Shown piece by piece: positions 41,401-52,700 of a stretch of DNA of 64,000 nt. The translations under genes were made by a program, and so were the position numbers. Below the pieces are notes generated by a model that was not told where the DNA came from, made no database searches, and was given only the letters and a program-made list of their open reading frames with translations. Numbering within the stretch: position 1 is the stretch's first letter; every line of letters starts with the position of its first letter. The DNA is from Numida meleagris (taxonomy: Eukaryota > Chordata > Aves > Galliformes > Numididae): assembly GCF_002078875.1 (NCBI RefSeq), contig NC_034409.1, positions 102,328,956 to 102,392,955 of the forward strand. Direction: 5' to 3'.

Positions 41401-44400
41401 ATGGATAACATCTGCCCGCTTGCGCTGCCCGTGGTATCCTTTAGCACAAGCTGCTGTAAGGGAAATAGCACAGCAATCTGGATGCAATCTGGATTCATAA
41501 ACTCCTCTACTGACAGGACAATATACTTCAAAAAATCCCAAAATGTATCTTACAGGGAGGGGTGGATTTGCAGCTGTTAATTAGGAAGTAAGCCTACAGT
41601 GAGTAAAGTATACTTGATTATGTTCTCAACATTGGCAAATCTTGACACATAGCAACATTCACTCTAACAATGACATAACAGGTTGCATCATCTAGAAATG
41701 CTTTTTAAATAATGGCAAAACAATTCAGTGCACATAGCCATCATGTCTTTACTGTGTGTGCGCACACATGTGTAAGCATGAGGAGTTGGTTCCAGAAATG
41801 CCAAAGGAGAAAGAACACACAAATCCAGATTGTGACAGGCAGCATTCTAGGAGTTATCCATCTCTATAAAAAACTCTGAGCAATAGAGTAAACTTCTCCA
41901 GTAACACTGAGAGAAGATCCAAAATAAATAAAACTGACATTGATATGGCTGCTGTTTTAAAGTTCTGTTGGACATAACACAAACCATTCCACTGACTCCA
42001 ATAAACTTTGATCTTTACCCTCACTCCTAACCTATGAGTGTACAAAAACAACTTGAACATTTACCCCCAAAATCTTGTATCCCAATACTGTTTGGTTTAG
42101 TAAGAGTTATAATCTCTGACTTCAAACCTTTACTTCACCCTGAAATGTTTTAAGGATGTTTTGACTCTCCGTGTGAAAAGATATTGGTCTGAAATGATGT
42201 GTTAGTACCTTAAGTCCAGCTGAGTCATGGATTTACAAAGAGTATATTACACGGGAGCGCTCTTGAAGGACAGCTTGTCACTGGCAATGCTCAAAGAAAG
42301 ATTAGCATGCAATTAGCTCTTGGCAGTAGAGCGTTTCCAAACTGTGGGATGTCAAACAGATTTTTGGGTAGCATGCAAACCAGGTAATGGGTGCGGTGAG
42401 CCCAACAGCCAGGAAGAGGAAGTTGCTGCTACTCTTGGCCAGAGATAGATGTGTGCTTTTTGTTGTCTGTGTTAACTAATACTTCATCACATTGTACACA
42501 ACCCTCAGTAAATTGAGTCTCCTAATGCACAAACCTCGTTTCTTGATAATTACTTATATAATCATTGCATTGCATTTTCCTTCTTGAAGAGACACAAACA
42601 AAAGTAGACTGGGGAAATGGGGGTAAACACTGGTAGAGAGAAGGCTCATCCTAAGACAGCAGCATGGACACATGAAAATCTGGACTGCAGATCTTAAGGA
42701 TCACATAATATCACTGCATTAGACATTATGGAAAAGGAATGTCAGGCCCATAAACTCTTACCCAGGGCTGAGCTGCTGATGCCCAGGGCCAGCTCCAACA
42801 TGGTGCTGACACATGATCTGCCTGCAGTCTTGTCCCCCTTCACAGCAGGAGCTTAGCACCGGCACTGGACTTCCTCATGTCTCTCTTTGCATGGATTGAT
42901 ATAGGAAGAGCTTGCAACAGGCTTATTGGATGTGCCAAGAGATAACAAGTTTGGGCCTTGAGAGACCAGTACTCAGTCTAACCTGTGAAACCTGGCCTCA
43001 CAAAAAATATGTAGTTAACGACATACTTTTCTCCAACACATGGAGTTTCTGTTGCCAATTTTTGCTAAATTCAGGATGAATGTGACAGTACGTGAAGCAA
43101 TGTTTGCTGGGGTCTAGAGATTATTTTCTATCTCCCAGCACCATCTGGCATTACATTGGAAACTCTGAATGAATAAACATTGCTTATCGTTCTGTCAATC
43201 ACTCATCCATCAGAAAGAAGCTGAAACACTAATGTACTCATCATCTTTGTCATTTGGCAATCAGGGACTACTTCACGGTAATTGAGGCAAAGACCACAGA
43301 TTAAGGTCTGTAGAAGAAATGGACAACAGAGATTTAGCACTATAATGCATTATTCAGTTTGACTGATGCAGGGAACAGAACTTGATGGGTTTGTAGTTTC
43401 TATTTTTAAGTACCTTTTTTGCACACAGGTGCTGGAATTTTCAGTTAAATTGTGAACATTTCTTCTTCTTGTTTAGAAGAATTGAGATTCTATGGTTTAA
43501 ATAAAATAAAAAAGAATACTGATGAGAACTGCATGATAAGTTCATTTCTAGTAATGTATACCCAGGTAGCATTTTTTTATTACTGGAACAACAGTTGTAG
43601 GACAAACAACGTTTAATTCAACATCTTAAGGCAATTCTGTCAGTTCCCTCCTCAGAGCACAGAGCCACCTCCAGATTCTCTGGCTCCGCTTCCCCTGTCA
43701 CAGCAGCAATCACTACAGCTTGAGCAGTGAGTTCTCCTGGATAACAGACAGATCCAGAATCCTTGATTAAAATGACACCTCTTCTTAAAACTCATCTCAC
43801 CAGCAAGATCTGTTCTGGTTTGCAGGGTTCGTATGAAGGAGGCATTTTGAAGAGAAGTATCACTTTGATACAAGATCTCTGTGGCAGCACACACATGCCG
43901 CTGGGCTCCCTACTTGAACTGGGTGGTATCAGCAAGAACAAAGTAAATTTTACTTTTCCATAATGTCTCAAAATTTCACACTATTCAGGTGATGATAAAC
44001 TCAAGTGAGAAGATTTTTAGGAGGAACAGGCAAACAACCAGAAAAAAGAATAAAAAGCCTAATGGAAACAACAGCTCACTCTTTCATTTTCAAAGGAGTA
44101 GAAAGGATAAGATCCTAAGGTAGCCTTTTGTATTCTGTTTTTCTTCAGGTACAAACAGCTGAGCTCCATGGAGTATTTTCCCTTCTCCCTTTTGTTGTTT
44201 AAAAAATGGTGCAGTTGGTTATATTGTCACTGAGGACACAACTGTGTCCTTCCATTCTGATACCTGGAACTGCGCAGACTCTCTGGTGCTGACTCTGCAG
44301 GCGCCTGTGGCTTGCTAGCCCTGCTGTCACAACCCCTTCCCTAGCCAGCTCTGCTCCTTGATGTTGCAGAAAATGAAATCTTTGTGCTTTGAAACATTTT

Positions 44401-47400
44401 TGGTTTGTCCTCATTGACAGCAGGAACATTTTCTGCGAGGGGCAACCGAACACAATAAGCACTGCCACAGATCTTTCTGGCTGAACACGTCCTATTTATC
44501 AGGGTATTTCTTGTTTTCTTTTGCTTTTTGTAGTCATAAAATGTCACTTTAGTCTTACTCGGACTCTGAAACTAAAATCACAATGGCAAAGTGTGTAAGC
44601 CAGAGAACGTTCCTGTAACAGAGAGAAAGGGGAGCAATTGTTTATTTGGTGGGTCAGCTCTGTCCTGGCTTCTAAAGATCATGCAGGACTCCCCTGAAAA
44701 GACCTTTGTGCCTTTTTCAAAAGGACAGTTTTAGTCAATCAGAGGGATGCAATCAAGATTCCATCTCTGACTTTGTGAGTATTGTTAATATTCAGGGCAG
44801 TTTGTAACAATTTTTAACCCAAATTTGTTCAGTGATAGTATTCCTTCCACAGAGGTTTGTCTCTGCATATCAGGACTGATGACTGCGTGCATTCATTTGT
44901 CTCAAACCCCGTTCGATTCATCTTTCTGTTATAATGAAATGTTTTGCTAAGCCATCATTTTTGCTATAAATATGTTCCCTTGGCTGCATCCTAGTTGTGG
45001 ATTATTTGCTCCACAATCTTTTCTTTCCATCTCGGAGATGAATATACATTTTGGGACCAGCTTTTGAAATATTGACTTGCTAAAGAAAACTTCTTATAAG
45101 CAAGACTTGGAAGTCAACACTAAATCAGTTTTGTGTATTTTATTTCCCAAGGAATCAGACCCACTTTGTTTATTACCTATCAAACCTAAAGTGTAATGTA
45201 AAAAACAAGACTGAATCAGAAGAGGACATTATAAAAATACTGAAGTTGTCTCTCTCTTCCAATGGGGAAATACATTCATTCACTTTAATACAAAAAATGT
45301 ACTGTGATACAAAGATAAAAAAAAGAAAACTTAAGGGTTCATACATTTATTTCAAATACATAGCAAAATCTCAGTAATTCACTTATATTTCCAAAGCAAT
45401 TTTGCCTTGCAATCTCGAAATATTAAAGTAGATGATAGCATCAGGATACTAAAGTAGATATTTAAGCTCAATATCTAATTAGCTGTTATTAACAAATACA
45501 TCAGGCCTGAAGTTTCTGACAGTTGTGCCTAAAAGAATGTGAACATAGTATCACTGAAGCAAGTTTACTGCCTCCACTCCTTAATGGAAGTAGAGCTCCA
45601 GCACATAAACACCTGATCTGTCCATAGCAAATGACACTCACATGCTAGGCCTGAAAATTCCAGTCAATAGCCATTATTTGTGCCCTGCTTCCTCTTGGTC
45701 CTCCAACAGACGGGGTGTAACCAACCACTGCTCTGTTTCCATGGCTCTCCTGCACCATGGAGTGAAGAGGTGGCCCTGTTCTTAAATGACTTCACTGCAT
45801 TAGAAGTGTTTCTGAGCATCTCGTCCCTCATTCACATCACTCAGGAAGAAGAGGTTTAGTCATCTAAACAAGCACCAAGTGTTTCCTTAGACACTTGAGG
45901 GTACCTGAGGTCAGGTCTGGCTGGATATAATCCAGAAGGGACAGAAGTTCTTCTGGAGGAGCAATCAGAGGCCAAAACATGCCACCTTGGGCTCTAGAGA
46001 CCTGTGTAGGCGCCTCCATCACTCCTCTCCAGCCAAGCTCTTCCTGACTGATACCCTCAGACAACACAGGAAGAGCAGCAGTTTGTTTTCAAAGCTCACC
46101 CACATTTTTGTTGTTGTTGTTAAAAACTTTAGAACTTTCTTTTCATTCTCACACCTCCAATCTGCAGCTTCCAACTACTTCTGAGTATCACAGGTTTTGA
46201 ACAGGGGAAAAGGAAGAATTAAAATGGCATCTCCCTTAATAGGTGCAAATGCACCCACTGAGTTTACTCAGCCTCATGTGTACCTCACATACAGAGGTAA
46301 AATATCCAGTAATCATCTTTATGGGGTTCCCCACACCATCGTCCCCTAAAAAGGAATTTCTATTCTGCTCAAAGGCAGAAGGTTGAATGCAGCATTAATC
46401 TCTTGCAGATTCACTACTGATCAATTCATTCCTGCATCAAATTTTAGTGCCACAGGCTCTTAAACATATGTGGGTGAGTGTAAGGCACTAAATCACATCA
46501 CTGGAAATTGCAATTTGTGTCAATAAAGCCTCACTCATCCAAACAGCGGCCCAGTCTAGCTGTACAGTTGAAATCAGGATTGGATTCCAAATGTCCACAC
46601 AAGCACACTGTTGTCTGAGACAAGAGATTTTGAACTCATCTTCAGGTCAACTGGTAAAAGAGGAGGATGGAGTAATATGCAACTACTGAATGTTGATGTT
46701 AGATGTGAAAAGCTTAGGTTTTTTTGAAATCAGTCCAAACTACTCGAATAAAGCAGTTTTACCTTTAAACTCTTTGAAAATAAAGTTAATGCTGTAAATG
46801 ACACACCCAGTTCAAATTTGATTTCCAGATCAACCTTCTGATAGTAAAGCATTCAGGATCCCTTAATTAATGTTATAGAAAGCTGCACTTAATTACTTCT
46901 TAAGCACTTGTATCTACATAAAGTTGCATTACATTGCATACATCATTATTTAAATCCATTACCTACACATAAATATGAATCAAATTTGCATTGCAAATGT
47001 CTTCATCCTCTGCTGGGTTAATCACAAATGTCATATCTAAATCAATCCAAAAACTGCAGTTCTGGCTTACTAATCAAATATTTATTTTTTTAAAAATGCA
47101 TATTATAAGATAAAAAGAAAATAAAATAATAGACAAAGGTCTTCAGGGAAGTATAAATTATAACCAAATTGTAGAAAACAATTCCACTGAAAGAACTGTC
47201 TGGTCCAATGAGAGCTGTTGTTAAAGATACTGCGTACACCACACATATGGTGGCACCAGCCATCAGACAACATAAAAAATATATTTTAGTACTAGAAAAT
47301 CTACGCAGAAATGTCACCTTAAAGACTCATCTGGAATTAATAAGTGCTAATTTGACTTCTCAAGAGATGAGCAGGGCACTTTAAACCTCTTTCCTGGTAG

Positions 47401-48187
47401 CAAGAAATTCCCACTAAAAGATCTGAGCAGGCTGTCTTAAGTGTAAATGAGCACTGGCTAACATATGTAATACACATCCATGTTTGGCGGCATGGTTTCA
47501 TTTAGGTTCATCTGAAGTCAAGTTAATAAAAGGCTTTTTAAATTAAATATAGCTTTCCATGTTCTTCAAATTGAACCATCAAATGAATATATAGAGGCAT
47601 TGCTCTGCACAACTTGAAAAGTCATTAAACTCTGTTTTCAGATATCAGTCAAAGACATAGGAAAGGATCAAACTGTGTCATGAAATAATCCATGAAATGG
47701 TGCCATCCTTTGCTACTGTGTGAAGAACAAGAAAATTTGTTTTTAAATGGAACTTCTTTGGTCACTTATCAGTATTGTGACATGCCCGCTTTGAAAAGCA
47801 GGTTCCAAGTTTTCATCTGCGAAAAAGCACAACTGAAAATACTATTGGATTCTGCACAATGGACAGATAGGAATCAGATTACTCAGTTCACACTTTAAAA
47901 TAAGTCTTGTAAACACAAAGCAGTCAGAACAACATTAGGACTTGGTTTTTGTGGGCATGATATAAGATGTAGGCAGGAACTCTTGATCCTCAAACAAGCA
48001 AGTGGGGATTGCACATTTACATTTGCTTGGCTTCTTTAATTATACTTGACATAACCACGGTGTTTTAAAGTGCATAAAGACAGATAGTCTGTCCTGAATT
48101 TTATAGAAGAACCCTTTAAAGATGGGACATACCAGGCAACGGAAAGTTAATACATTCATGACAAAGTCTGGTGAAGTAAATATAAAA
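29420..48187. other. Long repeat-poor intergenic stretch before CLDN17
   Basis: Almost 19 kb with no recognisable CR1, LTR or mariner and no convincing gene; only short simple repeats (for example (CAA)n at 34.57 kb, (TTG)n near 46.11 kb). Frames up to 128 codons occur but without family similarity or exon signals. Confidence 0.55.
34565..34596. repeat. (CAA)n microsatellite
   Basis: CAACAATCAACAACAACAAC and CAACAACAAAC; imperfect trinucleotide run. Confidence 0.85.
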
Positions 48188-48193
48188 TTTATT
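48188..48193 (-). terminator. Candidate CLDN17 polyadenylation signal
   Basis: AATAAA on the minus strand, about 590 nt beyond the CLDN17 stop, with T-rich sequence just downstream. It would give a 3' UTR of ordinary length. No transcript evidence. Confidence 0.3.
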
Positions 48194-48783
48194 ATTCCAT
48201 GAGATGAATTCTGTGCCCTGCAGAAGATCTAAGAAGGATACATCAACTCCACAAGCATCTGTGAAACCCACAGTCAATCAAAAGTCTCTGACAGGGGAAA
48301 GTGAAGATTTGTTTGCTAATACTGAAAATAAGATTATTGGGGGCTTCTCCATTTTTCCATCATGCTGCTAAATCCATGCTTCTCATCACTGTCCTAGATC
48401 AGTCCTTACAAAGTCTTTACATTAGAGTAAAATGCACTGCTCCCTTTGCCTGCCAGGGGTTTAGGGGAGGGCAATGGTACTGTTGTACAGTAGCTGCCTG
48501 CCTTCCAGCCCAACCATACTGGTAGCCTTCTACGAGGTTCTCCTGGCAGCTGCCATTTCCATGCTAGTTTTCTTTCCCACAAAATGGTGAGATTTTTCTT
48601 CTGAGGTCTAACATAACGTCCATGTAATAACATCTCCTACAAGCATGTTAGAGAGCAAGTAAGTGTGTCAGTAGTAAATAGCAAATGAAAAATTGTTCAT
48701 CTAATATAGACTCACAGTTCAATTTGGCACTGATGTCAATCGGGACGTATCAACATACTAAGCAGAAAGATTCCATGCAGCCA

Positions 48784-49452
48784 CTACACGTATGCCTGCA
48801 TGCTTAGCAATGGCCCTCCTGCTGTGTTAGGTTTGTGCAATCTGTGACGAGGAAGTGAAGGATATCTAGATTTTGGGGATGTAGCAGCCCAGCACCAAAA
48901 GCTACAGTACATTGTTCCCGCAGTGATGAGAAGTGCAGCGCTCACCCAGCCCACGTAGAGAGCAGCTCCTAGTTCTCGTTTCAGTGGTGTAGGGACTTTT
49001 GCATCATAGAAGTCATGAACGATGCTGCCACCAGTCCAGGACACAGGGATCAGAACAAGGACACCTGTCACAAGAAAGGCAACTCCAGCTGCCAACATGA
49101 AGATACTGATGCCCTGGGGATCCTCCTTGGTCCTGTGAGTGTACTTCACACCAACAATGGCCATCAAAAAGGCAATGATCGACAGGAGCACTGCAATGCA
49201 CATGAGGGCTCTGAATGCCTCTAAGGGTGGGGGAAGAGCCAGGATAGAGTCGTAAAACTTGCACTGTAGCCTGATGCCCATCTGGCTGATGCAGTCCATC
49301 CACAGTCCTTCCCAGATAGTCTCAAACACCACGATGTTACTGTCAATGTGGGCAGAAACTCTCCATTGTGGCATAGCTGTAGCTGCCAAAGTCCCGACCA
49401 TGCCCACACCTCCAAATATTAGACCAATGATTTGTAAGGCACAGCAAGCCAT
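48784..49452 (-). CDS. CLDN17: Claudin-17-like tight-junction protein, single coding exon, 222 aa
   Basis: Four-pass tight-junction claudin; mammalian claudin-17 forms paracellular anion pores. Seen here: TM1 about residues 8-28; first extracellular loop 29-80 with W30, the W47/G49-L50-W51 block, C54 and C64; R81 before TM2; TM2 about 82-102; short cytoplasmic loop; TM3 about 116-138; second extracellular loop with D147-F148-Y149 and K158-R159-E160-L161; TM4 about 165-185; tail ending Ala-Tyr-Val, a PDZ-binding end. K65, the residue tied to anion selectivity in mammalian claudin-17, is present. Length 222 aa is close to the 224 aa of human CLDN17. Called CLDN17 rather than CLDN8 from QCKFYDS, ALPPPLEA and IPVSWTGG, which match CLDN17 better. 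The ATG has A at -3 and G at +4. Odd: the Cys pair usual after TM2 is missing (K-Y-T-H here) and the N-terminus carries two extra Cys. Same strand as CLDN8, 12.7 kb away. Confidence 0.95.
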   Translation of the reverse strand: MACCALQIIGLIFGGVGMVGTLAATAMPQWRVSAHIDSNIVVFETIWEGLWMDCISQMGIRLQCKFYDSILALPPPLEAFRALMCIAVLLSIIAFLMAIVGVKYTHRTKEDPQGISIFMLAAGVAFLVTGVLVLIPVSWTGGSIVHDFYDAKVPTPLKRELGAALYVGWVSAALLITAGTMYCSFWCWAATSPKSRYPSLPRHRLHKPNTAGGPLLSMQAYV

Positions 49453-49760
49453 GCTTCTTCTGAAAAAGGCACCCCGAGCCTAGGAAGTCTTCCAAAATCA
49501 CTCTTTCACAGAAGAAGTACGAAGCATGGGAGAGAATACTTTCTCCCGTTGTTTCCTCATACGGTAAGATGTTGATTTTTTTTCAGAAGCAGCTCTCTCC
49601 AGTAGAAGTTTCAGACAGGTGGAAATCTACTTCTGACTGGCTAAAAGAACCTGCTATTTATTTGCTTTGAAATCCCCTTTGACTAGAATGCCTACCCATC
49701 AAGCCTAACGAGTTTCCAGCCAATGGAATACTAGGGAGGGGTTGTTTTTACTGCTGCTTA
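49453..49760 (-). promoter_or_regulatory. CLDN17: Putative CLDN17 promoter and 5' leader
   Basis: Upstream of the CLDN17 ATG, the minus strand has an inverted CCAAT motif (positions 49720-49724) and, about 57 bp nearer the gene, an A/T-rich TATA-like element (minus CAAATAAATAG, 49654-49664). These would place transcription start near 49,625-49,635. The leader contains a possible splice donor GTATGAGG at 49562 and an acceptor CCTTTTTCAG ending at 49460, so a 103-nt intron could be removed just before the ATG. This is inferred from motifs only; an unspliced leader is equally possible. Confidence 0.35.
49498..49560 (-). other. Upstream ORF in the CLDN17 leader, 20 codons
   Basis: If the leader is not spliced, the first ATG downstream of the TATA-like box opens a 20-codon frame that stops 45 nt before the claudin ATG. 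The ATG overlaps the candidate splice donor (GTATGAGG), so splicing would destroy it. Function is inferred only. Confidence 0.35.
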
Positions 49761-52700
49761 TGCATATTGTGTCAGTAGTGATTTTATAATTAAGTGCCAG
49801 GGATTCACTTAAAAGCACCTCAATGAAGAGCTAATAATTTCTTAACTGCAAGATTGCAGCTATGTTGAAATTCAGTGCAGAAAGTTTGAACTTGCCTCTT
49901 CAAATATTATGTAAAATAGATCATTACAGTTGTTCTTATGACAAAAGCTAAACTTGGAGTGGGGCTTACTTTCTAAGTACTATAGCCCTGAGAAAACATC
50001 TGATGTATTTTTTTTAATCTAGCTGGGAGTTACTTGGTATAGCTCTTTAATGCAGATTCCTTATTTTGATCAAACACAAAAGTATAATCGCAATATTAGG
50101 CAGGTACCGGAAAGTCAAGTATTCCAATCAACATCAAAGTTTTACCTTACCAGCTGCATAATTCACAAGTATGACAAAATACCTGGCAGTTTCACAACTT
50201 CTTCTTTTGAATCCAGGAGTAAGGTCACTATTGGGAAATAATCCTCTATGAGGATATCTCCCTGTTAGGATAGCATTATGATAGTGTTGTTACTATTTTC
50301 TATACTAATCATCTTCTCCAAGTAATAACTGTACAATTCAAAAAGGATGAACTTTTCTTTCAGCATAAAATGCACCTTGAAAGAAGTCAGTGATTCCACC
50401 CATAAGCATTTATTTCAGCTTGCACAGATAGCTACAAGCCTGGACAAAAATACATGCTGTAGACTAATTTGCCTTCAGCAAGTTAGAAATAACTTCTCCA
50501 TTATGTTTTTTTTACTTTCTTCTCCCTACCTTGAGATAATAGTATATGATGACATCTCATGTGTGTTGTTAAAATAGAGGTGTTTCTGATTACCCCAGCT
50601 CTTTGAACCAGTGGGTCTAGTTAAAAAATACTTTGGCTAATGACAATGAAGGCCTCTAAAAGTGCTACCCAAGAAAGACAGAGTTTTAGATTGCTTGCAT
50701 GTTGTTGAGTTATGGGCTGTGTGTGTTCAGAAATATCAAACAATGCTCTTGATGGTATTAATTTAGTTACAGCCTTAGGTGTCTACCTACAGCTTTTGCT
50801 TTGAATATACTCTTACCCATGGAAAAGTGAATTGCCCATCTAAACCATTCACAGCCCAAATTCTCCTTCTTCCTACAATAACTAACTGTAAGGAAGGTCT
50901 GTCAGGTAGTGCAAGTTGTATAATGTAATATTACATGTCCATGTGAAGATATTCCCAAGATCTCTGAGCAATTCATTTTTTTCTTCAAGTCTGCCAGAGG
51001 GAATTTGGGAGAAAAAATGTCCTCAGCTAAGATGTCAAATGTAACCTTTAGAAATCAAATATGTTCTTGAATTTTTTTTAATAAATATTGCATCGCTCTT
51101 CCGCATCTTGTGTTGAAGAAAAGGTAAGGGACTTTGCTTGACACTGAGACTAAACCCAAAGTCATAGGTGGATACCTGTCTAAAAGAAGCTCCTCTATCT
51201 GGAGAGAGAATGTTCACTTAGAAGGAGACTGATTGAATACAAGACCTGTGCTATATAATTTGAGTCTGGTTTCCACTCATCTTGTAGAGTATTTTAACCT
51301 CTAAATTATCAAGTCTGGATTTTGACTGGTTATTTTAATGTCAAAAAAGAAAAAGATCTTATGGAAAAAACTCTCAAAACTAGCAATTAAATGTCTTTTT
51401 TTTTTTTTTTCAACAGTAAAAAGACTTCCTGCAACATTTTCAGGAAGCCAGCTCTTGAAGGGATATATAACTGGAGAACTGTCTTTGCCTAATGCCCTGA
51501 AGCTGGTTATCTGACTGCCTTATCTAGCACGATTTCTCTGAAATCTTTTTTCCTTACATGATTCTGGGAGGGTCAGCCATTGAGGTCATGCACAAAATTA
51601 CACTTTGAGACAGTTAGGGTATCATTTGTATAGAAAATAAATCATAGAATCATAGAAGCATAGGACAGCTTGGGTTGAAAGGCACCTCAAAGACCATGCA
51701 GTTCCAACTTCCTCGCTCTCAAAAACACTATAAAAATGCATAATGTGCTGCCTGTGTGGCACTACTTCCAGGGAGCACTAAACAGCTGAATGCTTTTTTT
51801 GATGTCTAATTGGAAGTAGTACCTATGGTGAGTGACATCCGGATGTAGGTGTCAGGAACACCCAGGCTACAATGCTGCATGTTCTGCCAGAATGGTTCTT
51901 GTTATTGAAACCTGAGGGGAAGGAAGCAGGAAAGGAAAACTAATAATTGGTGGTTTTGAAATCTGAAGACAAATTTCAGAAATAAAAATGAGCTTCAAGA
52001 GACAGGCTGAAAAAGAAACCCAAAGAATAATAACACTATATTGGAAACTCATGAGGATTGGGCAAACCACTCAGCCTCTTAAATGACAAGGAGTGCCTGG
52101 ATTTGCTGATCACTGGAAAATTCATCCATGTTTGATTAGCCTGGAGGGAGCTCTTACTTGCATACCCTAGAGAACTGTACCTCTATTTAAAGGCTCATCC
52201 TACCTCTAAGAAAGAAAATCTTACTTGACCGAGTTACTTCAAAATCACTCTGAACAGCAGACATCTCTTGAAGTAGAAATTAAGTACGTGCATATGTGGT
52301 GGGTATGGCAGATACAGTGGCACTAGTGTCAGATGAGCAGAAACAAAAGGAAAATTCTATTTCCACCTGTCTAGACTTTAAAAGTCTCTCCATCCTCTGT
52401 GCATCATCTGTGTATTTCTTTTATGTATCATCCTTCTGTTATGCTGTTGGCATTCTTACTTGCCTCAAGATGAGAGCACCAGATCTTATGCAAACATGTC
52501 CACCCCAAGATTTGCCTTCAAAATAGAAAATAGACAATGGAGGAAACATGTAGGCTTTACATTTAATCTTTCCCTGGATCTTTGTTCAGATTTACATCTT
52601 CTCCTCCCTTTAAATCAGGAAGTTCATTTGAATCCTTTCCTGAGGGAGTACCTTCCGTTCCTCCCTAGCTTTTACAATGCTGATGCCACCTGAAATGGAG

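Noticed and set aside
49013..49303. 96-codon minus-strand frame inside CLDN17
   Set aside because: Shadow of CLDN17 in another frame.
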